NCBI GenBank assembly: GCA_964628055.1
Contig: CAZVNL010000002.1
Span: forward strand, 33,497-97,496
Reading direction: 5' to 3'
DNA from: CAZBEL01 sp964628055
GTDB taxonomy: Bacteria; Fidelibacterota; Marinisomatia; Marinisomatales; TCS56
DNA: 64,000 nt
Below are positions 1-7,232 of the stretch, piece by piece (the first letter of the stretch is position 1; every line of letters starts with the position of its first letter). The translations under genes were made by a program, and so were the position numbers. A model generated the notes under the pieces. The model was not told the origin of the DNA. It did no database searches and saw only the letters and a list, made by a program, of their open reading frames with translations.

Positions 1-1074
1 AACTTCCCGGGAAGCTGCCGCCAGATAAAATTCCACATGGTCGGCCACCCGATGTCCCTTAACCACCTGTGCCGCCGCCGCCAGGTCTTCCACTCGACTG
101 TTGACACAGGAAACCAAATAAGCTTTGTGGATTTTGATACGTCTCGTTTTTAACCGTTGTGCGGTAACTACCTTTTTTACCTGGTCCGGGCCAGCCATCT
201 GAGGACTTATGGTAGCCAAATCGACTGTTATTACTTTAGTATAGTAGGCCTCTTGGTCGGCGTGGAGGGGATTGGTTGCTAACACCTCGATGCGCTGGGG
301 ATTGAGACGTGGATGACCCTGCTGTTCACCCTTGTCAAAAAGCTGCGCCCGCTCCCATAACCACTGCAAGGTTATGTCGTCCACCGGGAATAGCCCCACC
401 AGGACCCCCCATTCAGTGGTCATATTGGCGATTGTGAGTCGTGCTTCGATGGACAAACTGCTTAGCCCGGGTCCGGAGAACTCCAGGGCATGGTTCAGCA
501 CCTCATCGTGGTTAAAATGTCCAATCAGGGCCAGGATAACATCTTTTCCGGTTACCCCGGGAGGGAGGGCTCCTTCCAAGATGACCTTCGCCACGGGCGG
601 GATTTGCCACCAGGTTTGGCCTGTGGCCCAGATGGCGGCGGCGTCCGTGCGTACTACCGGTGTACCCAGGCATCCCAGCCCCCCGTACATATTCGCATGG
701 CTGTCTGAAGCTACGGCCACCGTTCCCGGGAAGGCGTACCCCTCTTCCACCATGATTTGGTGTCCTATTCCCCGTCCAGCCGGGTAAAAATCCACTCCCA
801 TCCGACGCGCAAAGTCCTTGATGCGCTGGTACTTTTCCAGGTTGGTAGGCGAGGTGTCCTGAATATTATGGTCCAGGGCAAACACCGGCTGCTGGGGATA
901 GGCGACTCGTTGCGCACCAATGGCCTGGAATTTTTTCATGATGGCGCCGGTATTGTCGTGGGTCAAGATGTGGGCGGGGTGCAGGGTAATGTAGTCTCCA
1001 CTATGAATCTCTACCCCGTCACTAACATTCACAGCAAATCTTTGGGCGATTTTTTCAATTAAATTCTGAGCCAC
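1..1074 (-). CDS. lysF: Homoaconitase, fungal Lys4/LysF type (C-terminal half cut off by window edge)
   Basis: I translated 358 residues on the minus strand; the gene runs off the left edge. Homoaconitase hydrates cis-homoaconitate to homoisocitrate in the alpha-aminoadipate route to lysine, using a 4Fe-4S cluster. The sequence follows fungal Lys4 closely: the motifs THDNT, YPAGRGIGHQ, ASDSHANMYGG, RTDAAAIWATGQTWWQIPP and IANMTTEWG appear in that order, and a cluster-type cysteine sits in SCVNSR near the end. The start is GTG at 1074: an in-frame TGA lies just upstream, there is no ATG, and a GAGGT ribosome site is 6 bases before it. It lies 56 bases after the HD gene, in the same direction as the citrate-lyase genes, so it could instead work as an aconitase on citrate. 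The family call is firm; the substrate is not. Confidence 0.85.
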   Translation of the reverse strand, partial: MAQNLIEKIAQRFAVNVSDGVEIHSGDYITLHPAHILTHDNTGAIMKKFQAIGAQRVAYPQQPVFALDHNIQDTSPTNLEKYQRIKDFARRMGVDFYPAGRGIGHQIMVEEGYAFPGTVAVASDSHANMYGGLGCLGTPVVRTDAAAIWATGQTWWQIPPVAKVILEGALPPGVTGKDVILALIGHFNHDEVLNHALEFSGPGLSSLSIEARLTIANMTTEWGVLVGLFPVDDITLQWLWERAQLFDKGEQQGHPRLNPQRIEVLATNPLHADQEAYYTKVITVDLATISPQMAGPDQVKKVVTAQRLKTRRIKIHKAYLVSCVNSRVEDLAAAAQVVKGHRVADHVEFYLAAASREV

Positions 1075-1130
1075 GGAGTTACCTCAGCATCAGGCTGGGC
1101 GAGTTACCTGTCTAGCGGGAGTTGTCAGCA

Positions 1131-1664
1131 TTAAGACTTGAAGGGTTCAAAGGAAACGAAATCAGCGTGGTGTACGATGATAGCTTCCACGCTACGCTGT
1201 CCCCAATCCCCTTCTTTAGAATGAGTGGCGATGATATGTTGTACTTCTGTTGGTAGACTGAACCGCTGGGCGATAGCCACGCCGCTGAAAGGATGGCGTA
1301 CCAACCTGCCGCGGTCACTGGTGGTGAGTTTACCGTTAACGATCTCGTATTCCTGAAGCTTTCCCACGTCGATGAGAATGGCGCCGGCTATGAGAATGTC
1401 CATATTGATGTGGATTGCGTCGCCGAAATTAGTTTGCATGCGATTAGCAATATCAACCGCTAACTGTACACAGGTGCGTTTGTGATTAATGAACGTAATA
1501 TGACAATCCTTTATGAGGAGTGAAAAAGGGATAGTTTGGAGGTCGTCCATGGTAAGGGGACTGGTTTCAAGAGCGTAGGCCCAGGCCTGGGTCACCTGGT
1601 GGCGTAATTTCGCATCTTGGATCCATTCGATTTCCGGCCATAGATCGGCAATCTTATTTTCCAT
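1131..1664 (-). CDS. Small HD-fold protein with an altered HD motif
   Basis: This 177-residue protein has the helical pattern of the HD phosphohydrolase superfamily: an early His (residue ~60, NHKRT), an ILIDVGKL segment where AALLHDVGKL is usual, then HPFSG, ATHSKEG and a terminal HHADF. The His of the HD pair is replaced by Ile while the Asp remains, so metal binding may be weakened or the activity lost. I chose ATG at 1664 because AGGAG lies 8 bases upstream; an in-frame GTG two codons earlier is too close to that site. It sits 31 bases downstream of citF, which suggests a shared transcript and perhaps a regulatory or accessory role for that enzyme. Its function is unknown. Confidence 0.7.
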   Translation of the reverse strand: MENKIADLWPEIEWIQDAKLRHQVTQAWAYALETSPLTMDDLQTIPFSLLIKDCHITFINHKRTCVQLAVDIANRMQTNFGDAIHINMDILIAGAILIDVGKLQEYEIVNGKLTTSDRGRLVRHPFSGVAIAQRFSLPTEVQHIIATHSKEGDWGQRSVEAIIVHHADFVSFEPFKS

Positions 1665-1695
1665 GTACACGGCTCCTATTTAAGATGGGAAAGGG

Positions 1696-3261
1696 TTAAT
1701 CGTTGACCTGGTAAATTGAATCCAGAACGGTTCCGTCTACCCATTTCACGACGCCCACGACCTCTTTGCTGAGGTTGGGTTTGGCTGGTGGCCCCCCTAA
1801 CATATCGTCCACCTCTTGTTTTATCTCTTCGATAGGTCGGATGGGCAGTCCGCTGTTTTTTGTGGCTTCAATGAGGTCCGACCGCCGGGGATTGATAGCT
1901 ATGCCTCGCTCCGTAACAATCACGTCGATGAGTTCACCGGGACCAACCACGGTGGTCACTTCATCGACGATGACCGGGATACGGTCCCTAAAAGCAGGGA
2001 TAGGAAGAATAGTGCATTTACTGAAGAGGCAGTTTTGCCAGCCTCCGATCCCGTGGAGCATACGACCGTCGGAATGTGTGACCACATTGGCGTTGAAATT
2101 CACATCGACTTCAGTGGCCCCGAGAACAACGACATCCACCATAGAGGCGAAGTTCCCTTTGCCGTGCCAGTTGTAACTGGTGAAGGGGGAGGTGTCCACG
2201 TGGCCGGGATTTTCCCGCAGGGATCGTACCCCTTCCAGGTCGAAAGTCTGGCCGTCTAAAATGTAGTCGGTGAGTCCTTCCTCTAACATCTCCACCAGGT
2301 ATTTGGTCGACCCGCCGCGAATAAAGCGTGCTTTCACCTGGGCTTTTTCCATTAGGCGTCGTAAATAGATGGCAAAGGCTAAAGCCGTGCCTCCTGCTCC
2401 GGCCTGGAAACTGAAACCGTTGCGTATGATTCCTACGGCTTGCACGAACTTTGCGGTGAGTTCGGCGATATATAACCGGTCGGGCGAGCGGGTGAGGCGC
2501 GTTGTGCCGCTTACGATTTTCTCCGGGTCGCCAATATGATCCAGGACTACCACATGGTCCACGTTTTGCCCCTGGATTTGCCAGGGAACACAGGGGAAGG
2601 GTACCAGGTTATCCGTTACGACGATAACCCGGTCGGCATAGAGTGAATCCACCAAGCCGAAACCCAGGGGCCCGCAGGCGGAAGGTCCCCGATCCCCGGT
2701 GGCATTCCCGAAAGTGTCGGCAGTAGGTGCGGCTAAAATGGCAATGTCAATATGCACTTCGCCATCCTGGACCGCTTGCCAACGGCCCCCATGACTTCTC
2801 AGAACGGCCAGTCCCCGCATACCCCCGTGGGAGGCGAAATCACCCAGGGGACCGTTCAGCGATCCCTCAATCCAATCGATAGCACCGTGTTTAATATGTT
2901 TGATTAGAGGGGCATGGCAGGGGAAGGCTGCGGATGGGAACCAGCGCAAATGCTTTATTCCCATCTCGGCCACCACGTCGAATACCTGGTTCATGACCAG
3001 ATCGCCGTTACGGAAGTGGTGGTGGGATGAAATGGTCATACCGTCTTTCAAGCCAGCTTTTTCGAGGGCCTCCCGCAGGGAGCCGACGACTTTATTTCCG
3101 TCCGCTGGAAATTCGGCGCAGGTGCGAAGGGGAGGACCGACTTTGTTTCCCCGGGGGCTGTGGGCCCCCACGCCCTGGAAAGGAGTTTGGGCGACACCAT
3201 TTACGACGGTGGGAATTTTCCGCCCCAGACTGTTGGAAACCATGGTAAGGTTTTTATTCAT
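1696..3261 (-). CDS. citF: Citrate lyase alpha subunit (citrate:acetyl-ACP transferase)
   Basis: This 521-residue protein is close to the usual CitF length (about 510) and colinear with it. It has LKDGMTISSHHHFRNGDL near residue 70, SHGGRWQAVQDGE, a CGPLGFGLVDS segment, FSFQAGAGGTALA, then DVVVLGATEVDVNFNANV and a C-terminal VTERGIAINPRR. CitF exchanges the acetyl group on the acyl carrier for citrate, forming citryl-ACP in the cytoplasmic lyase complex. The ATG follows the stop of the CitD-CitE fusion by one base, so the two are almost certainly co-translated. No citC, citG or citX maturation genes are in the window. The true substrate could be a citrate analogue, given the homoaconitase neighbour. 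Confidence 0.93.
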   Translation of the reverse strand: MNKNLTMVSNSLGRKIPTVVNGVAQTPFQGVGAHSPRGNKVGPPLRTCAEFPADGNKVVGSLREALEKAGLKDGMTISSHHHFRNGDLVMNQVFDVVAEMGIKHLRWFPSAAFPCHAPLIKHIKHGAIDWIEGSLNGPLGDFASHGGMRGLAVLRSHGGRWQAVQDGEVHIDIAILAAPTADTFGNATGDRGPSACGPLGFGLVDSLYADRVIVVTDNLVPFPCVPWQIQGQNVDHVVVLDHIGDPEKIVSGTTRLTRSPDRLYIAELTAKFVQAVGIIRNGFSFQAGAGGTALAFAIYLRRLMEKAQVKARFIRGGSTKYLVEMLEEGLTDYILDGQTFDLEGVRSLRENPGHVDTSPFTSYNWHGKGNFASMVDVVVLGATEVDVNFNANVVTHSDGRMLHGIGGWQNCLFSKCTILPIPAFRDRIPVIVDEVTTVVGPGELIDVIVTERGIAINPRRSDLIEATKNSGLPIRPIEEIKQEVDDMLGGPPAKPNLSKEVVGVVKWVDGTVLDSIYQVND

Positions 3262-3262
3262 T

Positions 3263-4480
3263 TCAATTTCTGGGGGCTAATTTCCCGGAGGCGACAGCCA
3301 GGGCCAGGGTCTGTTGGGCTCTTTTCACTACCGGGGGATCGATCATCTTACTCCCCAGGGACACCACGCCTAGCCCCGCGGCCTGAGCCTTTTCAAAAGC
3401 GGCAACAATTGCCTGGGCTTTTTCAATCTCTGCCTCTGCCGGTGCAAATGTTTCATGGATGGGGCGGATTTGCCGGGGGTGGACACATCCCATGCCTTCG
3501 AATCCCAGGGCCTTAGCCTTTTTCGCTGACTGGCGCAAGCCGTCTTCATCATCCACATCGCTGAATACGGAGTCGATAGCCTGGAGCCCGGCAGCACGGG
3601 CGGCGTTCACCAAACGACTTCGAGCCCATAAGGATTCGCTGCCATTTAGCGTGCGCGGGACCCCTAAGTTGGCGGTGTAGTCTTCCAACCCAATTGTTAG
3701 GGCAATATTGTTTGGTGAGGCTTCCGCAATCTCCAGGGCGTTCATCACTCCCCGGGCGCTCTCTATAATGGGCATTAAAAAAACCGGTGACGACCGATCC
3801 GTTTCTTGGCCCAGGGTTTGAACGCGTTCATCGATTTCTCGAACCTGGTCGGCGTTTTCCACCTTGGGAATGAGGATGACATGGACGTTGTGGGGAATTA
3901 CGAACGCCAGGTCCTCTAAGCCTAATTCACCCTGGTTTATTCTGACCATGCGTTCGGTGCCGAAGAAATCGAGGGTGCGTAAAGCGTTCCGTACGATGAA
4001 CCGGGCAGCGTCCTTTTCGCTGGGGGCAACGGCGTCTTCCAAATCGAGGATAATACCGTCCGGTCGATGAATGCCTGCGTTGACCATGAGCTTGGGTTGG
4101 TTCCCTGGCAGGTAAAGACGACTACGCCGGAATCGCTCCCGCATGGTAGTATATTGACAATGCTCCTTAAAAGGAGGTAAAACTTCGGCTGTGATTGCGG
4201 GGAAGGCCCGTTTCAGGAGAGCTTCCAGGCGAGCCATGATTACGTACGGCAGAGCGCCGAAATCTTCAATTTCTAACTTCCCGGTTTGGACATCTAAAGT
4301 CTGGCAGACTTCTTTTGCCAGGGAGTAAATGGTTTCTCCATAGAGGGATTGAACCTTGCTGGTAACACTTATCGCGAGGGGATCAGACGAGAGCGTATAG
4401 GTAGCCCTCAGATCGGAACGTGGTTTCTCACCTGAAGGTCCGATAACAAAAGAATGGTGGGTTGGACTTTTCTTGTTCAA
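3263..4480 (-). CDS. citDE: Citrate lyase CitD-CitE fusion (acyl carrier plus beta subunit)
   Basis: This 405-residue protein joins two subunits that are normally separate. Residues ~15-95 resemble CitD, the acyl carrier: a GEKPRSD segment that could hold the prosthetic-group serine, then a region ending GALPYVIMARLEALLKRA, much like the CitD C-terminus. Residues ~115-400 are a CitE/HpcH aldolase barrel with RRSRLYLPGNQPK, DGIILDLEDAV, the IPKVENA motif and a late GCVHPRQI. CitE cleaves citryl-ACP to oxaloacetate and acetyl-ACP. The start is TTG at 4480: an in-frame stop lies six codons upstream and no earlier ATG exists. It is the first gene of the minus-strand operon leading into citF. The fusion is visible in sequence; whether the carrier serine is modified cannot be seen. 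Confidence 0.88.
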   Translation of the reverse strand: MNKKSPTHHSFVIGPSGEKPRSDLRATYTLSSDPLAISVTSKVQSLYGETIYSLAKEVCQTLDVQTGKLEIEDFGALPYVIMARLEALLKRAFPAITAEVLPPFKEHCQYTTMRERFRRSRLYLPGNQPKLMVNAGIHRPDGIILDLEDAVAPSEKDAARFIVRNALRTLDFFGTERMVRINQGELGLEDLAFVIPHNVHVILIPKVENADQVREIDERVQTLGQETDRSSPVFLMPIIESARGVMNALEIAEASPNNIALTIGLEDYTANLGVPRTLNGSESLWARSRLVNAARAAGLQAIDSVFSDVDDEDGLRQSAKKAKALGFEGMGCVHPRQIRPIHETFAPAEAEIEKAQAIVAAFEKAQAAGLGVVSLGSKMIDPPVVKRAQQTLALAVASGKLAPRN

Positions 4481-4643
4481 TGATCCGGACGAAGATTACA
4501 GGAGAAATTTATTCCCATTCGCATCCCCCGGCAAGCTGAATCGACCTACTTGGAGATAAAGTGCAGGGCGCGTAGGGCAATAAATCCACCGGGCAAGCAA
4601 CAGCTGATCTCCCAAAGCATTTTTCTAACGATAGGTGGTGTAT

Positions 4644-5327
4644 TTACACCAGACCGTGGTCGGCGAAGGAGTACATCTCTTGCCCGGCAATGATGAGGTG
4701 ATCATGGACGGTGATATCCACGGTCGCCAGGGCCTCCTTGAGTCGCTTCGTAATTTGAATGTCCTCCCGGCTGGGTTTGGGGTTGCCGCTGGGATGGTTG
4801 TGTACAAACACCATGGCGGCCGCTTCGTAGCGGAGAGCCATCTTTACCACTTCCCGCGGATAAACTACCGAGCTGGTCAAGGTTCCGACGAATAGTTCCT
4901 CCATCCGCATGATCTGGTTGTGCCCGTTCAAAAAGAGGGCCATGAATACTTCCCGCTGGCGATCCCTTAGATTGTATTTTAGGAATTCAAATACTTCCGC
5001 CGAAGAGCGCGCAAACTCCGTATGGGAAATACGTTCAGCAAGGGCTCTTCGCGCAACCGCCTGAACTAATTTAAGGCTTAATACATTTTTTGGTCCAATG
5101 CCTGGAATAGTTTGCAATTCTTCCGCACTGGCTTCCAGGACTTTTCGTAACGAGCCAAACATTTTAATTGCCAACTTGGCGGAGTCTTTACAGTCTTTAC
5201 GCGGGGTGCCAAGGGTTAGGAGCAATTCGACGATTTCGTAATCGTGAAACCCTTCCAGTCCCCCGCGTAAAAAGCGTTCCCGAAGACGCTGGCGATGGCC
5301 AGCAGAAGAGAGGGTCTTACCACTCAT
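4644..5327 (-). CDS. radC: RadC family JAB/MPN+ protein
   Basis: This 227-residue protein has the full-length RadC layout. An N-terminal helix-hairpin-helix part (residues ~10-85, with IPGIGPKN) is followed by a JAB1/MPN metalloprotease-like domain (residues ~100-227) carrying HNHPSGNPKPSREDI and the downstream HDHLIIAG. These supply the His-x-His...Asp zinc-site pattern. RadC is widely conserved; its cellular role is unsettled and the old DNA-repair name is disputed. About 160 bases without a recognisable gene separate it from citDE downstream. The upstream thyX gene points the same way 65 bases off. ATG at 5327 gives the standard RadC N-terminus. Confidence 0.93.
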   Translation of the reverse strand: MSGKTLSSAGHRQRLRERFLRGGLEGFHDYEIVELLLTLGTPRKDCKDSAKLAIKMFGSLRKVLEASAEELQTIPGIGPKNVLSLKLVQAVARRALAERISHTEFARSSAEVFEFLKYNLRDRQREVFMALFLNGHNQIMRMEELFVGTLTSSVVYPREVVKMALRYEAAAMVFVHNHPSGNPKPSREDIQITKRLKEALATVDITVHDHLIIAGQEMYSFADHGLV

Positions 5328-5392
5328 GGTCTTACTCTATAATGCGTTTATAATTGGATGAGAATAGTCAATTCCTTTAGTTAAGCACAACC

Positions 5393-6379
5393 TCAAGGTG
5401 ACGTTGTTAATTGCTGGAGTTTTATTCGCAACTCGCGCAATTCGCGCACATTCCCGGTGGGAATGTTACTGGCCTTCCATTTCAGTGCAAAGGTTTCATG
5501 GTCGTCCACGCCGCCGTTGGCTTGGTAAAGAGCATAGAGTTCTTCGGGAGTCCGGGGCTTACTGCGATGAAGACTGGCTACCATTCGGTAGGTGATGTCT
5601 TCTATCAAGTCGGCGACGAACTTTGGGGGAATGTGATGGGTAAGAATCTCTTTCTCCAGGTGGGAGAAGTGGAGGTCGTGGACGCGGTAATCCTCGAAAG
5701 CCTCGTAGGCCAGGGGGGCCACCTCCTTCACTAAGCGGGCCATAGCGTGGGCGTATTCCCGGATTTCCAGTTGGGCGTGATCATCCATGCGTAAATGGAG
5801 GAAGTGAAAGGTGTTGTGGAGATCGTTTTTCCAGTACCATTCGGTGTAGATATTAACGGGAAGGATGGCTCGCGCCAGTTCCCGGGCAATCCCGGTATCT
5901 TGGAGTTCCTGGTAACGTTGAAAACAGAGGGAGGAAAGCTCGGTGAAATACTCCTGAACTTTTTGCTTTAATTCGCTGGGTACTTCCTCGGCCCGACCCT
6001 GCTTATTTACATTACTTTGGAACTGAATGTGCTCCGGATGGGGAATGTAGAATTCGTTACGGGCCTCGGAGTAGCGGAGGCTGTACTCGTTGATATTGGC
6101 CGTGCGGTGCCGGACCCACTGGCGGGCCACGAAAATGGGCATTTTACAGTGGAACTTCAACTCCACCATTTCGAAGGGTGTCGTGTGGCGATGGCGCATG
6201 AGGTAACGAATTAAACCCCGATCCTGGCTGACCTTTTTAGTTCCTTTCCCGTAACTTACACGAGCGGCCTGGACAATGGCCGCATCTCCTCCCATGGCGT
6301 CCACTAGGCGAATAAAACCTTTATCCAAGCACGGAATCGCCCCTGGCGGATACGGTACGTTGGCGGCTGGTTTAGTCAT
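5393..6379 (-). CDS. thyX: FAD-dependent thymidylate synthase ThyX
   Basis: ThyX methylates dUMP to dTMP using methylene-tetrahydrofolate, with FAD and NADPH. The signature RHRTANINEYSLRYS (RHRx7S) is present near residue 90, preceded by the HTTPFEMVELKFH segment that contributes to FAD binding. At 328 residues it is longer than the ~220-residue Thermotoga enzyme, with a C-terminal extension after residue ~240. No thyA-type gene is in the window. The ATG overlaps the cysQ stop by eight bases, so translation of the two is likely coupled. Confidence 0.95.
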   Translation of the reverse strand: MTKPAANVPYPPGAIPCLDKGFIRLVDAMGGDAAIVQAARVSYGKGTKKVSQDRGLIRYLMRHRHTTPFEMVELKFHCKMPIFVARQWVRHRTANINEYSLRYSEARNEFYIPHPEHIQFQSNVNKQGRAEEVPSELKQKVQEYFTELSSLCFQRYQELQDTGIARELARAILPVNIYTEWYWKNDLHNTFHFLHLRMDDHAQLEIREYAHAMARLVKEVAPLAYEAFEDYRVHDLHFSHLEKEILTHHIPPKFVADLIEDITYRMVASLHRSKPRTPEELYALYQANGGVDDHETFALKWKASNIPTGNVRELRELRIKLQQLTTSP

Positions 6380-7154
6380 TGTAGTGAAAAACTTTGAGGG
6401 TTTTTTCCACGGCCTCGGGATTGCCTGCCACTAAGCCTGGTTTAATCACCGTGCGTTGTTGATTGTAGCGTACCCGGCTCCCGTTCAGGTTGACCAGGAT
6501 ACCGCCGGCTTCGTTGATTAGGCAGTGACCGGCACAAATATCCCATTCGTTCTTAGGTCGTAAGGAGGCAAAAATATCAGCCTGACCGGCAGCCGTCAAC
6601 CCCAGTTTAAAAGCGACACTGCCCACAGCCCGGAGGAGGGAAAATTTCCCCTGGTAGGGATCCCATAAACCCCGGCGGGTCTCCGAGCGGCTGTTTAGAA
6701 TGATCATCCCTTCCGGGTCTGTTTTTGACGAACAGTGAATGGGCTCGCCGTTTAAAAAGGCCCCTTCTCCTCGCAGAGCAGTAAAGATTTCTCCTGATAT
6801 GGGATTGTAGATCACTCCTAAAACGGGTTCGTGTTCGTATACCAAGGCAATGCTCACCACGAAATGGGGCACACCCTCGATGAATTCCTTGGTGCCATCC
6901 AGGGGGTCCACGATCCAGACCCAGTCTTTGGTCAGACGCTCCTCAGAGTCGACGGTTTCCTCAGAAAGCCACCCGTAGGAAGGATAGGCCTCCCGCAAAA
7001 TGGTTTTCAAACGGGCGTCAGCGGCGCGGTCGGCAGAGGTTACCGGATTATGGTACCCCTTGTCTTGAATCTCGTAGTCAGCCTTGAAATAGGTAAGGAT
7101 CAGCGCTCCTGCCTCGCGGGCGGCCTGAAATGCTAAATTTAATTCCCCTTTCAT
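6372..7154 (-). CDS. cysQ: 3'(2'),5'-bisphosphate nucleotidase, CysQ/inositol monophosphatase family
   Basis: This 260-residue enzyme belongs to the lithium-sensitive phosphatase fold. Metal-site motifs are GWLSEET (residue ~63), WIVDPLDGTKEF (~82) and WDICAGHCLINEAGG (~208). The KEF after DPLDGT is typical of CysQ rather than of inositol monophosphatase. The likely role is removing 3'-phosphoadenosine 5'-phosphate formed during sulfate assimilation or carrier-protein modification. The gene lies upstream of thyX with an eight-base overlap. No strong ribosome site precedes the ATG at 7154. Specificity within the family is inferred from motifs only. Confidence 0.88.
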   Translation of the reverse strand: MKGELNLAFQAAREAGALILTYFKADYEIQDKGYHNPVTSADRAADARLKTILREAYPSYGWLSEETVDSEERLTKDWVWIVDPLDGTKEFIEGVPHFVVSIALVYEHEPVLGVIYNPISGEIFTALRGEGAFLNGEPIHCSSKTDPEGMIILNSRSETRRGLWDPYQGKFSLLRAVGSVAFKLGLTAAGQADIFASLRPKNEWDICAGHCLINEAGGILVNLNGSRVRYNQQRTVIKPGLVAGNPEAVEKTLKVFHYND

Positions 7155-7232
7155 TGGGAAAAATTATTACAGGTTAAGATAGAATCCTGGACTTTTTACC
7201 GGGAGGAAGGACCCTGGAAAAATCTGAGTTGC

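Noticed and set aside
332..1062. Plus-strand open frames of 151 and 101 residues at the left end
   Set aside because: They lie opposite the homoaconitase gene, which has strong family motifs in the minus frame; they show no domain pattern of their own.
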